Origin: Cyclobacteriaceae bacterium
GTDB lineage: Bacteria > Bacteroidota > Bacteroidia > Cytophagales > Cyclobacteriaceae
DNA: 64,000 nucleotides
Assembly (NCBI GenBank): GCA_028278225.1
Contig: JANQEU010000045.1
Span: 248,001-312,000, forward strand
Direction of reading: 5' to 3'
Part shown: positions 1-8,683 of the stretch, piece by piece
Layout: each line of letters begins with the position of its first letter
Position numbering within the stretch: position 1 is the first letter of the stretch
Notes under the pieces: generated by a model
Database searches by the model: none
Seen by the model: only the letters and a program-made list of their open reading frames with translations
Told to the model about the DNA's origin: nothing
Position numbers and translations under genes: made by a program

Positions 1-1982
1 TTACCAAGCCGAAGTGAAAGGAAAGACGGATTCGTGCCACTGTCAGGCAGATAAGGATTGTCAAGGTGGTAGATAACCAGCGGCTGGATTTCAATCCTGA
101 GGTTATTGTAATGAAAATCATCCACTACACCAATCACATTCATCTCAACCCCGCTGCGATAAATGGTTTTGCCTATGGATATATCAGACAGTGACCACCC
201 AAGCGCATTTACAGCTGATGCATTTAAGATGACGCCATTGTGTCGATCTGTTAAACGTGCCGGATTGAAATTTCGGCCTGCCGCAAACTTTAAGCCCAAT
301 AAATCAATATAGCTCGCATCACATTTCATCCTTTTCACACTAATGTCCTCCGATCCCAACTTTTGAATCAAATCACCACGTCTGAAATTAGGTGGTACTT
401 CGTGAGATTCACCAACGGTTGCGAAATTCGGATTATTGGCAAATACATTTTTGACAACATCCATTTCAACATCCAACTGTTCTACGTTATGTACCTGCAA
501 TATTCCCTCATTATCGTAACCCAGGTCAAAAGCTGATATGTAGTGAAGCTGTCTTTGTACGAATATGGTTCCGATGATGAGCGCTATGGAGATGACAAAT
601 TGAAATACGACTAACGCATTTCGTATCCTTTCCCCTCCATAACCGGTCGTCAATTTATTTTTAATGACGTCAACCGGCTGAAAAGATGCAAGGTAAAATG
701 ATGGGTAACTACCTGATAATAAACCAAGTACAATCACAAATACCAACACCACCAACCAGAAAACCGGATTCTCCAATTGCTGTTGAAAATCAATTGTTTT
801 CCCTGCCAGATCGCTAAATGCCCCGATCGAGATTTCAGTGATAAATATTGCAAGCATTGTGCCTATCCCTACGAACAGGACGGATTCAAAAGTGAATTGG
901 CTGATCAGCATTCCCTTTCCTGATCCTAATACCTTTCGGATCCCAACTTCTTTAGCCCTGGTCGCTGCGCGGGCAGTAGACAAATTCATAAAATTGATGC
1001 AGGAGAGGATCAAAATGAAAACGCCAAGCGTAGAAAATAATCTCAAGGATCCGGCGTTGCCAATGGGACCCAGATTATTCCCGGAACCCTGAGATCCGAG
1101 ATATACATCTTTGATAGGTTGCAGGTACAGAGACCAGGCATTGCCACTGGCTTCAAATTCATCATACGTCTGACCAAACACCCTTTCCAGTGTACTCTTC
1201 GCCCATTTAGGAGGTATGGTCTGTATCTTTTGATCCAAAGCATCCGGATCGACACCTTCTTTGACCAGTCCATAATTCACAAATGCCGTCCACGTCCAAA
1301 AGGACTCCATCTGCTTGATTTCCGGATAACTACTCATTGACGTTATCAGGTCAAATTGGATGTGAGAATTTGAAGGTGGATCAGCAATCACACCTGACAC
1401 AATAAATGGAACCCATTTAACATCGATCTTATCAGAGCTTTCCAGAACATTCCCTTTGATCTGAAGGATCTTCCCCACCGGATTATCCATTTTGAAATAC
1501 TTTCTTGCCGTTTCCTCGGTAATTACAACTTTGTTGGGTCCTTTGAGTGCAGTGGTGGGATCCCCCTGGATCATTTCAAATGAGAATACATGGAAAAAAT
1601 TCTCTTCTCCCACAAGGACATTGTCCTGCAGTATGGAGACAATTTCGCCATTGGATGTTTGATATGCCGCAACGAACTCACCGGGATTCAGCAATCTGGT
1701 CACCTGATCAAATTCCGGAATATCCGTTCTAAGCGCAACAGCTACGTTAGGGCCTGTACCCGACATCTCCCCCTCCCAATCATTCCACATATTTGATTGG
1801 TTGATCCGAAACAAACGATCAGCATGTTGATGGAAATGATCATAGGTAAGTTCTCCATGAACATATAATCCAATTGACAAACAGGTAGTAATACCAATAC
1901 ATAAACCAAGAATGTTTAGAATGGTAAACCTCTGATGGCGGATCGCATTTCTCCATGCGATGATTAACATATTACGTAGCAC
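1..1982 (-). CDS. MacB/FtsX-type ABC transporter permease, C-terminus cut by window edge
   Basis: About 660 codons read open to the left edge. After an N-terminal membrane segment comes a large extracytoplasmic MacB-like periplasmic core domain. An FtsX-type block follows, with the family's NFMNLSTARA and KEVGIRKVLG motifs and several membrane helices. The second FtsX block is beyond the window. I start it at a GTG (1982-1980), because this gives MLRNMLIIAWRNA, matching the MFRNYFK..RN start region of the other permeases here; the alternative is ATG at 1970. Unlike its neighbours at 3078 and 9952 it has no prefix domain and no PadR gene upstream. No ATPase gene is adjacent, so the energising subunit, if any, lies elsewhere. 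Family is confident; substrate is unknown. Confidence 0.85.
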   Translation of the reverse strand, partial: MLRNMLIIAWRNAIRHQRFTILNILGLCIGITTCLSIGLYVHGELTYDHFHQHADRLFRINQSNMWNDWEGEMSGTGPNVAVALRTDIPEFDQVTRLLNPGEFVAAYQTSNGEIVSILQDNVLVGEENFFHVFSFEMIQGDPTTALKGPNKVVITEETARKYFKMDNPVGKILQIKGNVLESSDKIDVKWVPFIVSGVIADPPSNSHIQFDLITSMSSYPEIKQMESFWTWTAFVNYGLVKEGVDPDALDQKIQTIPPKWAKSTLERVFGQTYDEFEASGNAWSLYLQPIKDVYLGSQGSGNNLGPIGNAGSLRLFSTLGVFILILSCINFMNLSTARAATRAKEVGIRKVLGSGKGMLISQFTFESVLFVGIGTMLAIFITEISIGAFSDLAGKTIDFQQQLENPVFWLVVLVFVIVLGLLSGSYPSFYLASFQPVDVIKNKLTTGYGGERIRNALVVFQFVISIALIIGTIFVQRQLHYISAFDLGYDNEGILQVHNVEQLDVEMDVVKNVFANNPNFATVGESHEVPPNFRRGDLIQKLGSEDISVKRMKCDASYIDLLGLKFAAGRNFNPARLTDRHNGVILNASAVNALGWSLSDISIGKTIYRSGVEMNVIGVVDDFHYNNLRIEIQPLVIYHLDNPYLPDSGTNPSFLSLRLG

Positions 1983-2160
1983 TTACTCGGTTTGTAGGTT
2001 ATGATCCCGATCCATCCAAAAGGATGCCAAAAATAATTATCCCAAAATTGCCGCAAAATGCAGGAATGAGTGAAGGTGAGGTATTGATTTTATGTTCGAT
2101 TGGATACAGGAGTGTCCGAAAACGGATATGACTCCGGTTTTTACAAATCAATGCAGATAG

Positions 2161-2487
2161 CTAAATAGTGTAATCGGAACTATACTTAAGTCGGGTTTCC
2201 ACTTTCTGTTTTTGTCTCCGGATAATGGCTGATGCCAAATTAGAAGCAATTTCATCCGGATGAGAAAGTTCAAGTATCTCTTTCGTCGTGGATTCCGAAA
2301 CATCAATTCGGTAAAGAATACTCATCAATCCTCCAAAATCCATGTCAAGATAGTGTCTGATAGCTCTGGTCAGCAAAGCGTGCAGCCGGTCAAAAGGATT
2401 ATCCGCCTCTGCATCAAATTGCTCTTCGAGACTAAAATCCCTTTTGATAAGTTGAAAGCTCTTTTCAGCCAGTTCCAAATTATTCAC
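2161..2487 (-). CDS. Small conserved protein of unknown function
   Basis: A soluble protein of about 108 residues, rich in charged helices, with a Leu/Ile-rich middle (FDRLHALLTRAIRHYLD, LMSILYRIDV) and a C-terminus with KVETRLKYSS. I recognise the pattern as a short conserved Bacteroidota family without assigned function. The open frame extends upstream through a different gene's coding sequence, so I place the start at GTG 2487-2485, giving MNNLELAEKSF. That leaves only 11 bp to the divergent start at 2499, so the two promoters must reach into each other's genes. No signal peptide, membrane segment or catalytic motif is visible. Confidence 0.6.
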   Translation of the reverse strand: MNNLELAEKSFQLIKRDFSLEEQFDAEADNPFDRLHALLTRAIRHYLDMDFGGLMSILYRIDVSESTTKEILELSHPDEIASNLASAIIRRQKQKVETRLKYSSDYTI

Positions 2488-2498
2488 AATACAAAGAC

Positions 2499-2978
2499 AT
2501 GAAAAACATCTTAATGGTTGCCATGATTGTGCAGTTATCTGATCTGCAGGCACAGGATTCGAAGACCGAAGTAATGACCGTGGTAAATAATTTATTTACG
2601 GCAATGGAAACGAATGACAGCACACTGGCCGCCTCTGTATTTACGAGGGATGCCAAATTGTATACGGTGTTCAAGGACCAAAATGGCACTACTCAATTAC
2701 GGTCAAGTCCTGCAAGCAGGTTAGTTTCTGCATTCGGTCAGCCAAAAGCGGAACAATGGTCGGAACCTATCTGGAATGAAAAAGTGGAAATTGATGGAGG
2801 ACTCGCATCTGTCTGGGTAGCGTACGCTTTCTACATTGACAATACATTTAGTCATTGCGGTGTCGATGCGTTCCACCTCATTAATACTCCGGAAGGGTGG
2901 AAAATTTTTCATCTTGCGGATACGAGGCGAAAAGAAACCTGCGACATACCCCCAGAGATCGTCAAACGATATAAATAA
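2499..2978 (+). CDS. Secreted NTF2-like (SnoaL-type) protein
   Basis: 159 residues. A short signal peptide (about residues 1-18, ending LQAQ) precedes an alpha+beta cone fold. The family pattern is visible: an N-terminal helix (VMTVVNNLFTAMETND), the FTRDAKLYTV strand, and the closing strands VWVAYAFYID and GWKIFHLADTRR. NTF2-like domains of this length are ligand-binding pockets, small isomerases or unknowns; no catalytic Asp/His pair stands out, so no reaction is assigned. Function is probably extracytoplasmic. It is divergent from the 2161 gene with almost no intergenic space. Confidence 0.75.
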   Translation: MKNILMVAMIVQLSDLQAQDSKTEVMTVVNNLFTAMETNDSTLAASVFTRDAKLYTVFKDQNGTTQLRSSPASRLVSAFGQPKAEQWSEPIWNEKVEIDGGLASVWVAYAFYIDNTFSHCGVDAFHLINTPEGWKIFHLADTRRKETCDIPPEIVKRYK

Positions 2979-3077
2979 TCCGGCTTTGGTTCCGGGGTTT
3001 ACAGGCTCAGGCGGATCAGGAGGTGCTGTCCGGACAAAATCACTCAGTGCTTCAAAATCAGAACCTTTGAGTTGACA

Positions 3078-5708
3078 TTATTCGTATCTCAAAGTTTTGC
3101 TGGGATTGATGATTGCAACTTTGTACGTCTGATAGCCAACTGTAAGCAGTGCAAATAAAACAATCATCAAAATTGCCAGACCTATGAGTACCCAGGGGAA
3201 ATTTATCCTGTAAGCGTAATTGTCCAGCCAGGAATCCATCGCATAATAAACGATCGGTATCCCGATTATAGCGGCAATGCCCACCAAGGACAGGAAGTCC
3301 TTATAAAAAATAGCGATGATGTTGAAAACTGAAGCTCCCATTACCTTCCTCACCCCTACTTCCTTGGTACGCTGAATGGCCATAAATGCCGAAAGTCCAA
3401 AGAGACCAAGAATGGCGACAATGATGGCAAACACGGAAAAGGATCCGAAAACCTTACCAAATCGTTTGTCTTCCTGGTACAATCGCTCAAACCGCTGGTC
3501 GATGAAAGTATAGTCATAGGGTGCATTCGAAAAGAACTTGCTCCAGGTTGTCTCCACATGGGCCAGACCTTCCTGATAGTTCTGTGGATTAAGTTTCACC
3601 AATGTATAACTCGGTCTTTCCCACAAAAACATTACCGTTGGCTCCACCTCTTTTTTCAGGGATGTCCTGTTAAAATCTTTCACAATACCTACAATCGGAT
3701 ATTTATCATTATCCGGATCTCTTCCAAACATGATCTTTTCATTCAACACGCTATCCAGGTTATAAATACCAAATCTCCTCACAAATGCCTCATTAACAAT
3801 ACAGGATGACGAATCTATCTGAAGGTCTTCGTCAAGATACCTTCCGCCTATCAGCTCCATTCCTATTGTCTCATAGTAACCTTCATCACTCCACATCATA
3901 TAAGTTGTGGCCTCCAGCCGATCGGTCATCCCAACTATTCTCACACCTCCGCTGGTCGAGCTGATATCCGAGCTGCCGCCTCCCGGCAAGTTTGTGACCA
4001 TGCCGGCATTTATGATAGCATGATGATTTTTAAGGTCCTCTTTGAACATTTTAAATCTGTCTGTCATCTCCTCGCGCTGGTCACGACTATAACCAGGATT
4101 TGAGAATCCAATCACATAGTCAATATCCATACCTAAATCCTTTTGTTGCATGAAATTCACCTGTTTGAACACAACGAAGGTCCCGGCAATAAGAATCAGC
4201 GATGCGGCAAACTGAACCACCACCAGGCCCTTTCTAAGAAGGACCCCGCTTTTTGAATTTCTGAATTTCCCTTTCAATACGGTCACGGGCTTGAATTCCG
4301 ACAAAACAATAGCCGGATAAAAACCTGAAACTGCTGTTCCGATCAAAAAGAAAACAAGCAGACTTTTAAGAAATTCCGGCTGGTTCCACACATGTTCTGT
4401 AATGTCCTTACCTATAAGCTGATTGAAATATGGCAACAGCAATTCTGCCACACCAATAGCAAGTAATGCGCCAACCAAGTTGACCAGTAAAGATTCAAAC
4501 AGGAACTGAAACATCAATTGTCCTTTATGAGCACCTATCACTTTTCGCAAGCCTACCTCCTTGGCCCGGTCAACAGCCCGGGCGGTAGATAGATTGACAT
4601 AATTGACCCAGGCAATCATGAGAATGAAAACGGAGATGATCACCAGGAAATTGACTGATTTTGCACTGCCATGGATCTCGGGTTCGAACGTGAAATCAGA
4701 GTATAGATGAATATCCTCTACAGGCTGCAGGTTGAAGACCAGTTTAGAGTCCTCTCCAATATATTTTCTTGATAACTCAGGCATTTGCTCCCGTACTTTC
4801 TCCATATCAGCTTTCCGATCGATCAACAGATAGGTGTAGTAGTTGAAACCATTCCAACCATCATTGTCTAACCGATCCTGAATGCTTTTCAGTGACATGA
4901 GGATGTCAAACTTATAATGCGTATTTTCAGGAGTATCCCGGATCAAACCTGTTACCTGAAATTGTCTTTGAAAGCGCCCTAACAATTCAATCGTCTCGCC
5001 AATGGGATTTTGATCACCAAAATAGGCTTTTGCCTTTGACTCCGTTAGCACGAGGCTGTTTGGATCATTCAGCATAGTTTCAGGATCACCTGAGATAATC
5101 TCGTAGTCAAAGAGCTTGAAGTAATTCGAATCTGCTGCTACAATTTTCTTTTCTGTCATTAACTGGTCACCTTTCCTGACTATCACTTCGTCAAACTTAT
5201 AGGTGGTTGTATAATTGAGGATTGAGGGAATCTCTTCTACCAATGCTCTTCCCGATGGATGAAATGACATGGCATCCCTCGTGCCCAGGACGCTATCCAC
5301 CACCTGGTCCGTAGTCAATCGATAAAGCTGATCGGAATCAGTAAAGAAACGATCGTAGCTGCGCTCAAATCGAATGTACTCATTGATCAAAAGAAAAGAG
5401 GCGAGCCCGAAGGCCAGGCCAATGACATTGATGCCTGTGAAAACCCTGTGTTTAACGAGGTTCCTTACACTGATTTTAAAATAATTTCGAAACATACCTG
5501 TGTCTTTTATTATTGAGTTTTTTGTTATCGGCCTTATTAAAGTGGGTCTGAAAAGCAGCAATACATCCCCGGCATATCTGTATTGAGCAATTCTGGCATT
5601 CCCTTGTAAATGTTCGTTGTATAATTCTTCCAGATCGCCCTTGATATCCGGATAATAATCCGGATGGCAATACCACCTGAAAAGCCGATCCGCCCACTCT
5701 TTTATCAT
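3078..5708 (-). CDS. MacB/FtsX-type permease with N-terminal permease prefix domain
   Basis: 876 residues. Residues 1 to about 70 form a cytoplasmic prefix (WYCHPDYYPDIKGDLEELY) of the type called permease prefix domain 2. Then comes the usual permease start MFRNYFKISVRNL, a first membrane helix, the MacB periplasmic core, a first FtsX block (NYVNLSTARAVDRAKEVGLR), a second periplasmic domain and a second FtsX block (TKEVGVRKVMGAS). It overlaps the upstream PadR gene by 4 bp, so the two are translationally coupled. No ATPase is encoded nearby. Related proteins are annotated as antimicrobial peptide or macrolide exporters, but no substrate is shown here; a signalling role between prefix and PadR protein is possible but untested. 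Confidence 0.9.
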   Translation of the reverse strand: MIKEWADRLFRWYCHPDYYPDIKGDLEELYNEHLQGNARIAQYRYAGDVLLLFRPTLIRPITKNSIIKDTGMFRNYFKISVRNLVKHRVFTGINVIGLAFGLASFLLINEYIRFERSYDRFFTDSDQLYRLTTDQVVDSVLGTRDAMSFHPSGRALVEEIPSILNYTTTYKFDEVIVRKGDQLMTEKKIVAADSNYFKLFDYEIISGDPETMLNDPNSLVLTESKAKAYFGDQNPIGETIELLGRFQRQFQVTGLIRDTPENTHYKFDILMSLKSIQDRLDNDGWNGFNYYTYLLIDRKADMEKVREQMPELSRKYIGEDSKLVFNLQPVEDIHLYSDFTFEPEIHGSAKSVNFLVIISVFILMIAWVNYVNLSTARAVDRAKEVGLRKVIGAHKGQLMFQFLFESLLVNLVGALLAIGVAELLLPYFNQLIGKDITEHVWNQPEFLKSLLVFFLIGTAVSGFYPAIVLSEFKPVTVLKGKFRNSKSGVLLRKGLVVVQFAASLILIAGTFVVFKQVNFMQQKDLGMDIDYVIGFSNPGYSRDQREEMTDRFKMFKEDLKNHHAIINAGMVTNLPGGGSSDISSTSGGVRIVGMTDRLEATTYMMWSDEGYYETIGMELIGGRYLDEDLQIDSSSCIVNEAFVRRFGIYNLDSVLNEKIMFGRDPDNDKYPIVGIVKDFNRTSLKKEVEPTVMFLWERPSYTLVKLNPQNYQEGLAHVETTWSKFFSNAPYDYTFIDQRFERLYQEDKRFGKVFGSFSVFAIIVAILGLFGLSAFMAIQRTKEVGVRKVMGASVFNIIAIFYKDFLSLVGIAAIIGIPIVYYAMDSWLDNYAYRINFPWVLIGLAILMIVLFALLTVGYQTYKVAIINPSKTLRYE

Positions 5709-6043
5709 GCCATTTTCACATCAAAAGCGATCTCCGGAATAGCATTCCAGAGTTCAGTCCGAACGTCCCTTGAGTATTCAAGCGCCTTTCTGCCGTAAGC
5801 AGTGATGTTGAAATACCGCTTCGGCTTACCCCCACGCTTCGCGTTCGTCTCACCCTCCCTGCTCGACAGATACCCCTTCTTTTCCATCCGGCGCAGTGCA
5901 GACTGCATAGCACCAACACTTACCTTTCTCCCCAATCGTCTTTCTATCTCCTGCTTGATAGCTACGCCATAGGCTTCATCATACAGGACGCCAACGGTCA
6001 GCAACACGATTTCCTCAAACTCTCCCAACTGAAACTTCTTCAT
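5705..6043 (-). CDS. PadR-family transcriptional regulator
   Basis: 112 residues from the chosen ATG at 6043; the longer frame to 6091 would run through the upstream repeat. The protein has the PadR winged-helix pattern: LGEFEEIVLLTVG helix, EAYGVAIKQEIE, a recognition helix region (SVGAMQSALRRMEKKGYL) and a wing with GGKPKRYFNIT followed by a dimerisation helix. PadR proteins are usually repressors that release DNA on ligand binding. The gene overlaps the permease start at 5708 by 4 bp (one transcript), so it probably controls that permease and itself. A paralogue with the same layout is at 12640. Confidence 0.88.
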   Translation of the reverse strand: MKKFQLGEFEEIVLLTVGVLYDEAYGVAIKQEIERRLGRKVSVGAMQSALRRMEKKGYLSSREGETNAKRGGKPKRYFNITAYGRKALEYSRDVRTELWNAIPEIAFDVKMA

Positions 6044-6067
6044 AATTCTCTTTTCGTTTTTGCAATG

Positions 6068-6129
6068 TCCTAAATGTAGTATTCGTAACAAACCTAAAAA
6101 AGTTTCACCAATTTCCTAAATGTAGTATT
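6068..6129. promoter_or_regulatory. Tandem direct repeat upstream of PadR gene, probable operator
   Basis: The 16-bp word TCCTAAATGTAGTATT occurs perfectly twice, at 6068-6083 and 6114-6129 (46 bp period). The nearer copy ends 24 bp before the PadR start at 6043. The location immediately before an autoregulated-type repressor makes it a likely PadR operator. Seen: the repeats. Inferred: binding. Confidence 0.6.
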
Positions 6130-6311
6130 GAAAATGTATGTATCAGGCGTTGTCCAAATGACGTTTTCAGTTTAGAACTCATGGGAACACACAGGGGATC
6201 AACCTACGTCAACCCAGTTTTTAGTAATTTCATTATGATTTATTCATTCTTTTGAATGGGATTTCCAAAATTTATTACCGGAACAAGAGACTGGGAAAAA
6301 AGTGAATTAAC

Positions 6312-7046
6312 ATGATAGAAAAATTTGTTGACGGCCGAACCGATCTCATATTCGAATTACTGGAAAATGGATTTGACGCCAATTCCACCGATCAGCATGG
6401 TACAAGTCTAATGCAATGGTGTGCTTATTATGGTGACCTCACAGGTGTAAAATACCTGATTTCCGAAGGTGCTACCCTGGATATGTTAGGACCAAATTTC
6501 GATTTGAATGGCGCCGCATTTCATGGTCATTGGCAACTATGCCAGTTTTTACTGGAGCAGGGTGCTGACCCTAATTACACAATTGAAGAAACTGGCGAAT
6601 CCATACTTCACAATGCTTTGTGTTTGCCAAACCGGCCTGTTTCAAACCTGATAGTGAAAATGCTTCTTGCATATGGCGCCAAACCTAATATACAGACGTT
6701 GCCAAACAAAGAAACCGGTGGGTTCATGAGAGATGCCGTTACAAAACAGGAAACCCCGCTTCACAGGGCTGCCGCCTTTGGTAATGAGGAAACCATTCAA
6801 TTGTTACTTGACGCGGGGGCGGATAAGACTTTAAAGGATATGAACGGTGAGTCTCCTCTTTCCTGGGCAAGCTGGCACGACCGGCCTGGTAAGATCCTGG
6901 ATCTATTGAGTTATGGAGAACATAGGATCCATCCTCTGCATGTCAAAAACATGCAAAGTGATCACGGATCAGGCTGGGGAAGCGGAACGTCAATCATGAG
7001 ATTGGGCGAATTGCACATAGACGAAAAGACTGATCGAGATAATTAA
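6312..7046 (+). CDS. Ankyrin-repeat protein
   Basis: 244 residues, mostly ankyrin repeats: DLIFELLENGFDANSTDQHG, GTSLMQWCAYYGDLTGVKYL, FHGHWQLCQFLLEQGADPNY, MLLAYGAKPNIQT and TPLHRAAAFGNEETIQLL with LLDAGADKTLKDMNG. About six repeats fill residues 8-205; the C-terminal 40 residues are not repeats. There is no signal peptide, so it is probably a cytosolic protein-protein interaction module; the partner is unknown. It ends in a 4-bp convergent overlap with the sulfatase at 7043. Close relatives are often annotated simply as ankyrin repeat domain protein. Confidence 0.85.
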   Translation: MIEKFVDGRTDLIFELLENGFDANSTDQHGTSLMQWCAYYGDLTGVKYLISEGATLDMLGPNFDLNGAAFHGHWQLCQFLLEQGADPNYTIEETGESILHNALCLPNRPVSNLIVKMLLAYGAKPNIQTLPNKETGGFMRDAVTKQETPLHRAAAFGNEETIQLLLDAGADKTLKDMNGESPLSWASWHDRPGKILDLLSYGEHRIHPLHVKNMQSDHGSGWGSGTSIMRLGELHIDEKTDRDN

Positions 7047-8587
7047 TCGATAATTTCAAATCGCTTGATCCATTCCCTCCTTTCATCACTGAAATAATAT
7101 TCTCTGGATTTCACAGGGGGGATATGGTGTTCCTGCAGCTCAATCAATGATTCTTCCGGAAGAGGAACGGCGTTTTTAGGAATAAAATCTGAAAGCTTCT
7201 GCCTGATAACATCAAATTCGCCCGAATAAGCGAGATTATACCACTCGTTTGGATCATCTTCCAGGTTGTATAATTCCTCGTTATCATCGACATATTTGAT
7301 ATAGTGCCAATCCTCATAACGAACGGAATAATCAGCAAAATCGTAGGTTGTGATTATCGGTCTTGGAATCTCTCTTTCAGGATCACTAAGCAGTGGAACG
7401 AGGCTTTGTCCGTCCAGGTCTTCCCTGGCCGGAAGACCACATAACGCCACTAAAGTCGGATACAGATCCAACAAGGAAGTTAAACTTTCCGTCGTGCCTC
7501 CTGTCACGGAACCAGCCGGTAATTCCCGGATACCCTTTGGAACCTTGATCATCTGAACTGTCCTGATCACATTTTCCCAAAGTGCAAATTTCCTCCAATG
7601 CATCTTCTCACCCAGTTGCCAGCCGTGATCCGACCAGATCACCACAATTGTATTTTCTGCATATTGACTATTCTCCAGATTTTGTAACAACCTGCCAACC
7701 ATCGCATCAGCAAATGAAACAGAAGCCAGATAACCCTGTACCGCTTGTTTCCACTGGCCGGCCTCTACTACATGTCGATGATAATTCCCCCCTCTGGTGA
7801 TGAGTTCCCTGGCCCGGTGCCCAAGATCGGAAGTATCGCCATCCATCAATGGCGGCAACCGGATCTGATCCAGGGGAAAGCGGTCAAAGTATTCCTGTGG
7901 CACATACCACGGCAGATGGGGCCTGTATATTCCGCACGCCAGGAAAAAGGGTTTGTCGTGATCCTTGAGTAGCTGCCGCGACACATAATTCACACTTTTG
8001 AAATCCCCGGTTTCCTCATCGGAAATCGGAATGGATGTCCAGTCAAAAGCATTGTACATGTACGTAAATTTCGGCATGTTGACCGGTGCACCATCGGGTA
8101 TGTAGTTTCGGGGCATGGGCTGAAGTTGCGAGGGAAAGTATTCATCCCAGCATGTAGTATCCACTTGCTGGTAGTGAAATATTTTACCTGCACCTGCCGT
8201 GTAGTAGCCATTGTCACGAAAATATCTGCCCAAAGTAGGAACTTCGGCTAGCCTGGGGACTTTTCGCCAATCCTGGTAGTTGGAGTACATGCCTGAATTG
8301 AATGTGTGAAGACCTGTCATCAGAGTTGACCGGGATGGGTTGCAGCCCGGACTCGTACAATAGTTTTTGGTGAAGTTTACGGCCTGCTTCGAAAAACTGT
8401 CCAAATACGGTGTCATGGCCTGGTCATGCCCGGCAAGCGGCTCCACCCAGTCATTCAGGTCATCGATAGCAATAAATAGTACATTGGGATGTGCTATTAG
8501 TGTATCGGAATCCCTTACCGAACAACTCAAAATCCCAAAGCAACTTAAAAGCGAAAAATAGAATAAGGCTGTAATAAACTTCTGCAT
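7043..8587 (-). CDS. Sulfatase lipoprotein, iduronate-2-sulfatase-like
   Basis: 514 residues from ATG 8587, chosen because it gives a lipoprotein signal ending GILSC. The type I sulfatase core is present: metal-binding NVLFIAIDDLND, the formylglycine motif C-N-P-S-R (Cys at residue 82) followed by STLMTG, and a later SDHGWQLGEK block with metal and sulfate ligands. The sequence GIYRPHLPWYVPQEYFD is like iduronate-2-sulfatase relatives (S1 family). It should hydrolyse sulfate esters on a glycan or similar molecule at the outer membrane after Cys oxidation by a formylglycine-generating or anaerobic maturase enzyme, neither encoded in the window. No SusC/D neighbours are present, so the substrate is open. 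Confidence 0.9.
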   Translation of the reverse strand: MQKFITALFYFSLLSCFGILSCSVRDSDTLIAHPNVLFIAIDDLNDWVEPLAGHDQAMTPYLDSFSKQAVNFTKNYCTSPGCNPSRSTLMTGLHTFNSGMYSNYQDWRKVPRLAEVPTLGRYFRDNGYYTAGAGKIFHYQQVDTTCWDEYFPSQLQPMPRNYIPDGAPVNMPKFTYMYNAFDWTSIPISDEETGDFKSVNYVSRQLLKDHDKPFFLACGIYRPHLPWYVPQEYFDRFPLDQIRLPPLMDGDTSDLGHRARELITRGGNYHRHVVEAGQWKQAVQGYLASVSFADAMVGRLLQNLENSQYAENTIVVIWSDHGWQLGEKMHWRKFALWENVIRTVQMIKVPKGIRELPAGSVTGGTTESLTSLLDLYPTLVALCGLPAREDLDGQSLVPLLSDPEREIPRPIITTYDFADYSVRYEDWHYIKYVDDNEELYNLEDDPNEWYNLAYSGEFDVIRQKLSDFIPKNAVPLPEESLIELQEHHIPPVKSREYYFSDERREWIKRFEIID

Positions 8588-8683
8588 TTCCGTTGATTTA
8601 GGGCAGATCAATGATAGGTAAATCTATCTTTTTTTGTCTCCGTTTAATAAATTAGATATGAATAGTGTCAAAATCTTGCTGAA

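Noticed and set aside
6300-6350. Overlapping toxin-like start for the ankyrin protein
   Set aside because: No antitoxin-like partner or toxin fold nearby; ankyrin repeats alone do not indicate a toxin-antitoxin system.
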